A stretch of 34,608 bases of DNA from DATIHT01 sp035480415 (GCA_035480415.1 DATIHT010000069.1:1-34608), one strand, 5' to 3'. Shown: positions 22,418 to 29,112, counted from the stretch's first letter. Numbers and translations are program-made. Notes: generated by a model from the sequence alone, not told the origin.

Positions 22418-22951
22418 ATGGCAAAACAAAAACAAATCTCTGCACGAGAAATAAAACAAGGGACAGTTCAGGCATTGACTGAAAAAATTCAAAGAACCAA
22501 AACACTGGCCTTTGCAGATTATCGCGGCTTAACGGTAAATCAGATTTCCGAAATTAGAAACAAAGTTAAAGATGCGGGTGGCGAAGTGTTAGTTACAAAA
22601 AACACTTTAATGAAACGAGCATTAAGAACTAACAACTACCCGGCCTTTAAAGACGAACAACTAGCAGGGCCTACTGCAACAATTTTTGCCTACGAGGATG
22701 AACTTGCACCAATCAAAGTAATTGCCGACACTGCAAAGACAACCGGAATTCCCTCTTTTAAATTCGGCTTTTTTAATAAAGATTTCCTGGACATAAAAAG
22801 TTTGGACATGCTGGCCAAGATCCCGGGACGTGCAGTTTTGCAAGCACAAGTTGTAGGTGCCGTTGCTTCCCCACTCTATGGATTTGTCTCTGTATTACAA
22901 GGAAATATCAGGAATCTGGTTTCGATTATTGATCAATTATCTAAGAAATGA
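22418..22951 (+). CDS. rplJ: 50S ribosomal protein L10
   Basis: 177 residues. LTEKIQRTKTLAFADYRGLTVNQISEIR and VTKNTLMKRAL are the rRNA-binding N-terminal domain. The C-terminal helix (FVSVLQGNIRNLVSIIDQLSKK) recruits L7/L12 dimers. About 130 nt of leader between the attenuator and ATG contain a 10-bp inverted repeat, TTAATGTTAA ... TTAACATTAA (about 22346-22388). AAGGAAG precedes the start. Pairs with rplL downstream in the stalk operon. Confidence 0.96.
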   Translation: MAKQKQISAREIKQGTVQALTEKIQRTKTLAFADYRGLTVNQISEIRNKVKDAGGEVLVTKNTLMKRALRTNNYPAFKDEQLAGPTATIFAYEDELAPIKVIADTAKTTGIPSFKFGFFNKDFLDIKSLDMLAKIPGRAVLQAQVVGAVASPLYGFVSVLQGNIRNLVSIIDQLSKK

Positions 22952-23088
22952 ACATAAATAATTTTCAATTTACAATTTTAAATTTTCAATCAAATTTAAA
23001 TGTTTCAATTTAAAAATTAATTCATTAAAAATTCAATGAAAATTGAGAATTAAAAATTAAAAATTTATTCAAGGAGGTGACAAAATAA
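22952..23088. repeat. A+T-rich text-like repeat tract between rplJ and rplL
   Basis: Alternating TTTTCAATTT and AAAATTGAAA words on both strands, able to fold on themselves. It ends with the strong ribosome site AAGGAGGTGA for rplL. Confidence 0.65.
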
Positions 23089-23586
23089 ATGGCAGACGAT
23101 CAAAACACACAACCACAAGACCAACCTTCAGCAGAAGCTCCTAAAGAAGAGGCTCCGGCAGCAGAAGAGGCACCCAAAGAAGAGAAGAAGCCCGCAGCAG
23201 ACCTTTCGGCAAGCGCTCAAAAAATAGTTGAGCAGGTCGAAAAACTTTCGGTACTCGAACTTTCTCAGCTTGTAAAAGCATTGGAAGAAAAGTTTGGAGT
23301 TTCGGCAGCACCTGCAATGATGGCAGGCGCAGCCCCAGCAGCAGCTGGCGGAGCAGACGAAGGCTCTGAACAGACAACATTCAACGTTGTTCTTACAGAA
23401 TCTGGTGCAAACAAAATTTCCGTAATTAAAGCAGTTAGGGAATTAGTTCCAACTTTGGGTCTTAAAGAAGCAAAAGATCTCGTTGACGCACCACCTAAGA
23501 ATGTCTTAGAAGGTGTCAACAAAGCTACAGCAACTGAAGCAAAAACAAAGCTCGAAGGAGCTGGCGCTAAAGTTGAACTCAAGTAG
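23089..23586 (+). CDS. rplL: 50S ribosomal protein L7/L12 with N-terminal extension
   Basis: 165 residues against about 125 usual. The dimerisation domain starts near residue 45 (VEQVEKLSVLELSQLVKALEEKFGV), then an Ala/Gly hinge (AAPAMMAGAAPAAAGG) and the factor-binding C-terminal domain (KISVIKAVRELVPTLGLKEAKDLVDAPP...KLEGAGAKVELK). The first 40 or so residues are Glu/Pro/Ala-rich. Strong ribosome site AAGGAGGTGA, 8 nt before ATG, which suits the high copy number of L12. Followed by a terminator. Confidence 0.97.
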   Translation: MADDQNTQPQDQPSAEAPKEEAPAAEEAPKEEKKPAADLSASAQKIVEQVEKLSVLELSQLVKALEEKFGVSAAPAMMAGAAPAAAGGADEGSEQTTFNVVLTESGANKISVIKAVRELVPTLGLKEAKDLVDAPPKNVLEGVNKATATEAKTKLEGAGAKVELK

Positions 23587-23601
23587 ACTTAAGAAAAACA
23601 T

Positions 23602-23656
23602 AAAAACAAGGTACGTTCTTTATCAAAAACATCGTAAAGATCGGGCCTTGTTTTTT
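23602..23656 (+). terminator. Intrinsic terminator after rplL
   Basis: AAAAACAAGG pairs with CCTTGTTTTT across a 33-nt loop, ending in a T-run. It closes the ribosomal block. Confidence 0.75.
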
Positions 23657-23664
23657 GTTGCTCT

Positions 23665-24069
23665 TTATCCTAAAAGCGGTTGATCGATATAGTGAGTATC
23701 TCCAGGAAACTTATCAGTCTTAAAGGTAAACGACTCTCCGCCATATTCGTCACGCGAAAGTGTAAATCTTGCTCCTCCTGGAAAAATAGTAATCGTAGAA
23801 CCTGAACCATTATCTTGAGCTAAATTTGAAAGAGCCGAAAGTATATCATCTGCGGGAACTATTAATTCTCCCCCCAAATAACCGTTATGTTCAGCATAGT
23901 ACAGTAGCACTTTTATGCGTAATAAAGATGGTTGTTCTGGAAGAGGCTTAAACTCTAGAATATTCTTCGAGCTATCATCAAAAGTAAACTTAGCTCCTGC
24001 TTCAATTCGTGCCCAAGCCCTACGCACATCTGAATAATTTAAGAGGCCTCCATCTTGTCGTTCATCCAT
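23665..24069 (-). CDS. Hypothetical soluble protein
   Basis: 134 residues from ATG 24069. No signal peptide or membrane segment. It begins with DERQDGGLLNYSDVRRAWARIE and contains several beta-type stretches (RIKVLLYYAEHNGYLGGELIV, STITIFPGGARFTLSRDEYG). No family is recognised. A TG-extended TATAAT (24083-24078) ends 8 nt before ATG 24069, which argues for a real gene and for that start over TTG 24078. It converges on the rplL terminator. Confidence 0.6.
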   Translation of the reverse strand: MDERQDGGLLNYSDVRRAWARIEAGAKFTFDDSSKNILEFKPLPEQPSLLRIKVLLYYAEHNGYLGGELIVPADDILSALSNLAQDNGSGSTITIFPGGARFTLSRDEYGGESFTFKTDKFPGDTHYIDQPLLG

Positions 24070-24182
24070 CGTTGGCAATTATACACAAATCTTGCCCCTT
24101 GACCTCACCTTTTTTTAAATGATATATATAAGTCCGTAAGTAATTTAGTTCGTTTGTAGAAAGATACACATCAGCCTTCATT

Positions 24183-24222
24183 CTACATGCTAATCACTAG
24201 ACACTAACCACTAATCACTAAC
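24183..24222. repeat. CACTAAC-type 7-mer text repeat before the HTH gene
   Basis: CTAATCACTAGACACTAACCACTAATCACTAAC: degenerate 7-mers. The same words occur at 10046-10072 (before the prepilin) and, inverted, at 27397-27428 (before galT). Confidence 0.7.
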
Positions 24223-24225
24223 TTT

Positions 24226-24432
24226 ATGTCAATTGGCGACGAATGGCCCGAATTATTAACTGTTAAAGAAGTAGCAAAAATACTGCGTGTTGCCCCACTC
24301 ACAGTCAAACGATGGGGCAAACGCGGAAAACTCCCAGCAATTCGAATTAATTCCCGCGGTGACAGGCGCTATAAGAAGGAAGCTGTTTTATGGCTACTAG
24401 GTGTAACCCAGAAGGCTTCCGATTCACAATAA
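24226..24432 (+). CDS. Small helix-turn-helix DNA-binding protein (MerR/excisionase type)
   Basis: 68 residues. LLTVKEVAKILRVAPLTVKRWGKRGKLPAIRINSRGDRRYKKEAVLWLL is the complete winged-helix HTH_17 pattern: first helix, recognition helix VKRWGKRGKLP and the wing with RGDRRYKK. It binds DNA as in MerR N-termini and phage excisionases, but with no ligand domain. No recombinase is adjacent, so a regulatory role is as likely as an excisionase role. Its last 14 or so codons exist a second time downstream (24478-24540). Confidence 0.88.
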   Translation: MSIGDEWPELLTVKEVAKILRVAPLTVKRWGKRGKLPAIRINSRGDRRYKKEAVLWLLGVTQKASDSQ

Positions 24433-24449
24433 AACATCTCCCTTCTTGC

Positions 24450-24475
24450 GGTCCTCGACCTTCGGTCTGCGGGCC
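24450..24475. repeat. Double-stem hairpin between the HTH gene and its tail copy
   Basis: GGTCC/GGGCC outer stem (one G-U), GACC/GGTC inner stem, loop TTC. Same plan as the intergenic palindrome family. Confidence 0.65.
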
Positions 24476-24477
24476 TA

Positions 24478-24540
24478 AAAAAAGAAGCAGTTCTCTGGCT
24501 TTTGGGTGTTACCCAAAAAACTGGCAGCGAAACTCAATAG
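24478..24540 (+). pseudogene. Second copy of the HTH gene 3' end
   Basis: Encodes KKEAVLWLLGVTQKTGSETQ and a stop; the functional gene ends KKEAVLWLLGVTQKASDSQ. Fourteen residues are identical, yet nine of those codons differ synonymously. There is no start codon. A remnant of a diverged homologue. Confidence 0.85.
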
Positions 24541-24563
24541 TTCTTTTTTGATATACTACTCCC

Positions 24564-25310
24564 ATGATTAATGTTGCTATCGACGCTGCCAAACAAGGCG
24601 GACAACTCGCCTATTCCTACTTCAAAAAAAATATAAAAGTGTCTTACAAGGCCGATAATAGCCCCGTTACGATTGCAGACCAAAGCACAGAGAAGCTAAT
24701 TCGAAGCATTATTAGTAAAAATTTTCCCGATCACGGCATAATAGGTGAAGAGCTTCCACCAACAAACCCAAAAGCAAAATATCAGTGGATAATTGATCCA
24801 ATAGATGGAACTAAGGATTTTTTAAGACAGACGCCATTTTGGGCAACGCTCATCGCTTTACTTGAGGATGGCAAGCCCCAAATAGGTGTTATTTATTATC
24901 CGTATTCAAATGAATTATTTTCGGCACAAAAAAACAAAGGTGCATATTTAAATGGTAAACAAGTTCATGTATCCAAAATCTCCAAACTATCTGATTCATA
25001 CATTTCTTTGGATACTCTGAAGTATTTTAAAAGACACACAAAAACAGAGAACGTCTTGGAACTAATGGAAAAAATCTATTCACAGCGAGGAATGGGCACG
25101 TTCAGCTATAACCTACTGCTAAAAGGTAATATCGACGCATTTATAAGTGCTCACGGATTTATACATGACTATGCAGCAGGTGTTGTATTAATAGAAGAAG
25201 CGGGCGGAAAATTTTCTAACTTCAAGGGAGAGTTTTCTCTAATATCGGACAATGCAGTCTATTCGAATGGCATCCTTCACGACGAGGTCCTTAGCATCTT
25301 AAATAGCTAA
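24564..25310 (+). CDS. Inositol-monophosphatase-family phosphatase
   Basis: 248 residues. All metal-site motifs of the family are present: GEELPP (Glu about 62), WIIDPIDGTKDFLRQTPFW (D-P-I-D-G-T) and FIHDYAAGVVLIEEAGG (the WDxAAG equivalent with His for Trp). It hydrolyses a sugar or nucleotide phosphate; inositol-1-phosphate, histidinol phosphate and PAP are the usual alternatives and the sequence does not separate them. An extended -10 (TGATATACT, 24552-24557) ends 6 nt before ATG, so it is probably leaderless. It is followed by four palindromic repeats. Confidence 0.92.
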   Translation: MINVAIDAAKQGGQLAYSYFKKNIKVSYKADNSPVTIADQSTEKLIRSIISKNFPDHGIIGEELPPTNPKAKYQWIIDPIDGTKDFLRQTPFWATLIALLEDGKPQIGVIYYPYSNELFSAQKNKGAYLNGKQVHVSKISKLSDSYISLDTLKYFKRHTKTENVLELMEKIYSQRGMGTFSYNLLLKGNIDAFISAHGFIHDYAAGVVLIEEAGGKFSNFKGEFSLISDNAVYSNGILHDEVLSILNS

Positions 25311-25322
25311 GGTAGGTTTTGT

Positions 25323-25359
25323 GAGGACGCACCTTTCGCTTCGCTCAAGGAGCGTCCTC
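25323..25359. repeat. Intergenic double-stem palindrome, copy 4
   Basis: GAGGACG/CGTCCTC outer stem; inner stem CCTT/AAGG where other copies have CCTC/GAGG, a paired change. Confidence 0.88.
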
Positions 25360-25456
25360 GTAGCAAGTTAGGGTCAGATACACGATCAGATCTTAAAATT
25401 ACTCAATAGTTAGTATTTTACTTATTAGGGTAAGTAAAAGCACTTTGCATTTTTGT

Positions 25457-25493
25457 GAGGTCGCACCTCGTCGATGCGACGTGGAACCACCTC
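25457..25493. repeat. Intergenic double-stem palindrome, copy 5
   Basis: Outer GAGGT/ACCTC (other copies GAGGA/TCCTC), inner CCTCGTCG/CGACGTGG with loop ATG. Preceded by TTTTGT like copies 4 and 8. Confidence 0.85.
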
Positions 25494-25507
25494 AAGAGGG
25501 TGAAAAT

Positions 25508-25545
25508 GTGTGTTACACCTCGTCGATGCGACGAGGAATGACCTC
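25508..25545. repeat. Intergenic double-stem palindrome, copy 6 (left arm decayed)
   Basis: Inner stem CCTCGTCG-ATG-CGACGAGG is perfect; the outer left arm is eroded while the right arm TGACCTC remains. Confidence 0.78.
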
Positions 25546-25561
25546 TGGAAGTGGAAATATG

Positions 25562-25598
25562 GAGAACACACCTTTCGCTTCGCTCGAGGAACGATCTC
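25562..25598. repeat. Intergenic double-stem palindrome, copy 7 (partly decayed)
   Basis: GAGA/TCTC outer stem, inner CCTT...GAGG around GCTTCGC. It ends 5 nt before the -10 box of the next gene. Confidence 0.78.
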
Positions 25599-25616
25599 TA
25601 TGCTAGAATAATTCAA

Positions 25617-26426
25617 ATGAAGATTACTAAACTTGAAGATATCAAAGATAAAGATTTAATTGTTTTTGATATCGACGGTACGCTCGCTTCCTCAAAATCT
25701 ACAGCAGACGGCGAAATGATCAGCCTTATGGAAAACCTGCTTAAAGTTAAAAGAGTAGCCGTGATCGGCGGCGGCAATTTGGATATGTTCAAAAAACAAC
25801 TATTGAACAACCTAAAAATATCTCCCACCCTTTTGAAAAAAATGTTTCTATTCCCTACTACTGCAACTACCTTTTTAAGATACGACAACGGCTGGAAGGA
25901 AGTTTATTCACACAATCTTACGCAAGATCAAATAGACAGGATTATGTCGTCTTTTGAAGCTGTTTTTGCCGAAATTGGCTACAAGCAACCGAAAAAAACT
26001 TATGGTAAAACAATCGAAAACCGCAATAGCCAGGTAACTTGGTCTGCAGTTGGACAGGATGTTGTAGATATGCTTGGTGAAAAAGGTGTAGAACTTAAAA
26101 ACAAATGGCGTGACGAAAATACGCCGCTCAAGCTGAAAATTGCCAAACTAATGCAGGAACGTTTACCGGATTTAGAAGTGCATGCAGCCGGATTCACTTC
26201 TATTGATATCACCAAAAAAGGTATAGATAAAGCGTACGGCCTAAAACAGATTGAAAAGTATCTGAAAGTTAAGATAAAAAATATGCTCTTTATCGGAGAC
26301 GCGATTTTTCCCGGAGGCAATGATTACGCAGTGACAAAAACCGCTGTAGACTATGTCGCAATCGAAAATCCCGAAGGAACAAAAAAAGTGATCAATTATG
26401 TATTAAAAAGTGATAGGTCATCCTGA
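25617..26426 (+). CDS. HAD-superfamily phosphomannomutase-like phosphatase
   Basis: 269 residues from ATG 25617. Motif I LIVFDIDGTLASSKS, cap region with KTYGKTIENRNSQVTWSAVG, the substrate-contact-like segment HAAGFTSIDITKKGIDKAYGLKQI, and motif IV MLFIGDAIFPGGNDYAV. The GDxxFPGGNDY and DIxxxGxDK patterns resemble eukaryotic-type phosphomannomutases of the HAD-IIB class; mutase or phosphatase cannot be decided. The ORF could extend to 25551, but that part is the translated palindrome copy 7; TAGAAT with TGC upstream (25604-25609) ends 7 nt before 25617, fixing the start. It may work with galU, galT and WecG in surface sugar metabolism. A copy of its last nine codons lies at 26483-26509. Confidence 0.85.
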   Translation: MKITKLEDIKDKDLIVFDIDGTLASSKSTADGEMISLMENLLKVKRVAVIGGGNLDMFKKQLLNNLKISPTLLKKMFLFPTTATTFLRYDNGWKEVYSHNLTQDQIDRIMSSFEAVFAEIGYKQPKKTYGKTIENRNSQVTWSAVGQDVVDMLGEKGVELKNKWRDENTPLKLKIAKLMQERLPDLEVHAAGFTSIDITKKGIDKAYGLKQIEKYLKVKIKNMLFIGDAIFPGGNDYAVTKTAVDYVAIENPEGTKKVINYVLKSDRSS

Positions 26427-26432
26427 TTTTGT

Positions 26433-26469
26433 GAGGACGCACCTCTCACTTCGCTCGAGGAACGTCCTC
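26433..26469. repeat. Intergenic double-stem palindrome, copy 8
   Basis: GAGGACG/CGTCCTC outer stem, CCTC/GAGG inner stem, 6 nt after the PMM-like gene stop, between the gene and its duplicated 3' end. Confidence 0.88.
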
Positions 26470-26482
26470 GGGGGAGGCTGGG

Positions 26483-26509
26483 GTGTTAACAAGTGCTAGG
26501 TCGTCCTGA
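26483..26509 (+). pseudogene. Second copy of the PMM-like gene 3' end
   Basis: GTGTTAACAAGTGCTAGG TCGTCCTGA reads VLTSARSS-stop; the gene ends VLKSDRSS-stop. 23 of 27 bases match. It is the third gene tail in the window found beyond a hairpin. Confidence 0.65.
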
Positions 26510-26520
26510 TCAAAGATCGC

Positions 26521-27387
26521 TTATTTTCTTTCCCCGCGGAGTATAGCAGCAGCGTCGGCAGGATCCACTATATTTACAGACAAACCTGTGCCAAGTTCAA
26601 AACCGGCCCTGTGAATTAGCCTCGGAATAATACGAATATACCAATTTTCGCCATGATGAATGTAGAAGTTGTATGCAGGCTCAGCCTTGAACTTAACCAT
26701 CGATAAGCCTGGATGATAGTGGTCCTGACTAGACAGTTCGTCCACAATTCGCTTCAGGCTATGTTTTAGAACCGAGGCTAAATCGGAAATTACTGAATCT
26801 GAAATATCACCAAACAGCTTTCCGCCTTGCTTTGGAGCAATCCAAACTTCAAAAGGCCATTGCGAAAACTCCGGACAAAAAACCACAAAGTCTTTGCTAT
26901 CAACAACCACGTTTTTAACAGGTTCAAGCGAGAGCGAATCTATAGTAATTTGTCTGGGCACGACCACGAGTTGAGAATGCGGGTGATTAAGAGACGCACC
27001 GGCCAGCTCACCAACGTTGTTAAAAATAATTACATGACCATTTGCCTTATTGGCATTATATCTGTCCCTGTAGGCGCGAATAATAAGCTCGACCTGAGAA
27101 AGCGCAAGATCTGGAATATCTACTTTATCGTCCGGGGAGTGAATTATTACTTCGTGGAAATCTGTGATTGGAAATTTGTTCTTAATTACCCGCACCTTCC
27201 AGCCAGCCTCGTACGCACCACCTTCACCAAGCCTAAACAGCTCTTCTCCTGGAATTTTTTCAAAACCGGGGCAGAAAGCACAAATTTTGTTTACATTGAC
27301 AGCTTTAGCTTCCGTTGGCCGCTTACTTCTGCCTTCTGCGATAATTACCCAACGATTAGTTGAAAGATCCGGAACAAATTTAGCCAC
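26521..27387 (-). CDS. galT: Galactose-1-phosphate uridylyltransferase
   Basis: 288 residues from GTG 27387. It exchanges UMP between UDP-glucose and galactose-1-phosphate (Leloir pathway). It starts AKFVPDLSTNRWVIIAEGRSKRP; zinc-type CAFCPG, the NKFP segment, the catalytic triad motif HPHSQLVVVP (the second His is the nucleotidyl acceptor) and HxGENWYIRIIPRL follow. The ORF extends to 27432, but those 15 residues (MLILDTNHYALYTIF) translate a CACTAAC-type repeat; TACACT (27399-27394) ending 6 nt before GTG supports the later start and leaderless transcription. GalE is not in the window; galU is. Confidence 0.94.
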   Translation of the reverse strand: MAKFVPDLSTNRWVIIAEGRSKRPTEAKAVNVNKICAFCPGFEKIPGEELFRLGEGGAYEAGWKVRVIKNKFPITDFHEVIIHSPDDKVDIPDLALSQVELIIRAYRDRYNANKANGHVIIFNNVGELAGASLNHPHSQLVVVPRQITIDSLSLEPVKNVVVDSKDFVVFCPEFSQWPFEVWIAPKQGGKLFGDISDSVISDLASVLKHSLKRIVDELSSQDHYHPGLSMVKFKAEPAYNFYIHHGENWYIRIIPRLIHRAGFELGTGLSVNIVDPADAAAILRGERK

Positions 27388-27432
27388 AAATATAGTGTAT
27401 AGCGCGTAGTGGTTAGTGTCTAGTATTAACAT

Positions 27433-27901
27433 GAACCCAAAAAAGAAACCTGCCAGGCACGAACAAAATTAAAAAACTACAATTTTTAACCTTGAGTTTT
27501 TTTCTATAAGTTTGTTTTAGTCAGTAAAAATTCATATTTAGAAATCTCGCAGGTAGTGTCCGATGATCTACATTACTACAAGATACACAAGTAGGAATTA
27601 ATTTGCCGTAAAATACTCAAAGTTGAGCAAAGAAATAACTCACACGAAATAGCTTCAAAATTGCCATAAACAAGCAAAAAAGACAAGGCTTTAAAGAAAT
27701 AAGACTTATACGACCTATGGGACTAATTAGATTAATTGAAAAAGGTTAAAAGTACCTTAATTAAACCACCAAAAAGATCTGGTAAAACCTCTTAAACGTC
27801 CCCCACAAGCTTCTTCTATAAGACATTCCCGTTGCGCAAGAAATAGAAAATAGTTTTATTTCTGATTTTCGCTATCGCTCAAAATGGCAGATAATATTTT
27901 T
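27433..27901. other. Intergenic region, mostly unassigned
   Basis: 470 nt, A+T-rich. The only protein-like stretch is 27639-27749 on the plus strand, translating to ...KQKRQGFKEIRLIRPMGLIR and ending LIEKG-stop without a start; a gene remnant is possible. No promoter, RNA or repeat is otherwise clear. Confidence 0.4.
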
Positions 27902-28639
27902 TCAGTTTTTTTGGGAAATTTTTTGCAAAAACACCAAAATCCAAAACATCGGGAATACTCGCAACATTCGTCTGGCCCGGGTCGGTTCCATCAAAAGACG
28001 CCAGGCCCATTCAAACCCTAAACTCTGTAAAAATTTCGGTGATCGCATTTTATTCCCTGCGATATAGTTAAATGCACCACCAACACCCACAAAAACTCCA
28101 ACATTTAAGCTATTTTTGTTGGCATCAATAAAAAACTCCTGACGACCCATTCCGTAGGCAACAAAAAGTATGTCTATGCGCACATTTGGGAAAATTGGCC
28201 CCTTTAGCCTCAAATCTGGACCTATAGCTTTGTCTCCAGACCCTGCATAAACCACTTTGAGTCCTGGATACTTCCCTATTTGGCGCACTTTCACCAACTC
28301 TGCTACCGTTTTGAAACCGCCCAAAAAACCTACAGTAATAGCCTTTTTGGCACTTTTTGCGCAAAGATCATCTATTAAATCCACACCTGTTACACGTTCC
28401 TGGGATTTACCACCCAAAATTAGCTTCGACCATACCACCCATTGACCATCGGCAACCTTTAAATCGGCATGTTTTAAGATGTCGAAAAACTGCCTGTTCC
28501 GTCTTGCGAGCATTATCATCTCGGGATTTACAGTGACGACTTGATGTCCTTTGCCCGATTTAGCCATAGAAAGAATAGATTTGACCGACTCTTTTTGACC
28601 AATATCCGCAACTCCAACACCCAAAATATTTATGTTCAC
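27902..28639 (-). CDS. WecG/TagA/CpsF-family glycosyltransferase
   Basis: 245 residues from GTG. Family hallmarks in order: VVTVNPEMIMLARRN, DLKVADGQWVVW, RVTGVDLIDDLC, VGFLGG, VAYGMGRQEFF and VGVGGAFNYIAGNKMRSPKFL, then LGFEWAWRLLMEPTRARRM. It transfers a HexNAc/ManNAc-type sugar onto a lipid-linked acceptor at the membrane; the basic, hydrophobic C-terminus (FPMFWILVFLQKI) is the membrane contact. TAAAAT (28651-28646) ends 6 nt before GTG, so it is probably leaderless. It likely adds to surface polysaccharide. Confidence 0.95.
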   Translation of the reverse strand: MNINILGVGVADIGQKESVKSILSMAKSGKGHQVVTVNPEMIMLARRNRQFFDILKHADLKVADGQWVVWSKLILGGKSQERVTGVDLIDDLCAKSAKKAITVGFLGGFKTVAELVKVRQIGKYPGLKVVYAGSGDKAIGPDLRLKGPIFPNVRIDILFVAYGMGRQEFFIDANKNSLNVGVFVGVGGAFNYIAGNKMRSPKFLQSLGFEWAWRLLMEPTRARRMLRVFPMFWILVFLQKISQKN

Positions 28640-29075
28640 TACTTCATTTTACGCTATGGCGGCCATTTTAGTAAGGGAAGTTGGGAAAATTGGGGAAGTT
28701 AGGAATTTAGCAAAGGAATAACTTTTTGGAATAACTTTCGTGTGATATTAAAACAAAACCTATTGTTATCTTTTATTACAGTTTGATATAAGAATTAGGA
28801 TGTTTGACTCGCACTAATCGGTTTTGCCGAAACGATAGCCTTAAACTTACTGAATTTTGAATTTTGAAGGTAGAATTATGTATATCGATGAAGAACTCTT
28901 TATTTCTTACCGGGGGCTTTCTAATTGTTTATCGAACAATAATTAAAAACGTTTTGTGGTCCTCTTTTGTAAATGCAGAGATCTGTTTATGTTGTTTCCT
29001 ATGTCTTCCTATCAAATAAGAATAGACTAGCTTACAAAAGCCAATGAGCGCCTCAGAGTTTAACTGCTTGTTTGT
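28640..29075. other. Intergenic region between WecG and mreB
   Basis: A+T-rich with no supported gene. It holds a tandem GGAATAACTTT pair (about 28716-28740), a GAATTTTGAATTTTGAAGG repeat (about 28855) and a 22-codon open frame (ATG 28879, MYIDEELFISYRGLSNCLSN...) that I cannot support as a gene. Confidence 0.4.
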
Positions 29076-29112
29076 GAGGACACACCTCTCACTTCGTTGG
29101 CGGAACGTCCTC
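29076..29112. repeat. Intergenic double-stem palindrome, copy 9
   Basis: GAGGAC/GTCCTC outer stem, decayed inner stem. Flanked by similar 20-nt direct repeats (TTTAACTGCTTGTTTGTGAG and TCTAACTACTTATTTTTGTG). Confidence 0.82.

Noticed and set aside
23141..23582. Minus-strand ORFs opposite rplL
   Set aside because: Leucine/serine-rich shadows of the Glu/Ala-rich coding strand, without start signals. The same applies to the minus ORFs opposite nusG and rplA.
25360..25410. A fourth tail copy, of the IMPase-like gene, after palindrome copy 4
   Set aside because: Only ATCTTAAA and a nearby stop are shared with the gene end; too short to support.
25323..25598. CRISPR-like array of repeats
   Set aside because: The repeats are palindromes of differing sequence with unequal spacing, and similar copies are scattered singly elsewhere; no cas genes.
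28879..28947. 22-codon ORF MYIDEELFISYRGLSNC...
   Set aside because: No ribosome site, no correctly spaced -10 box and no recognisable sequence.
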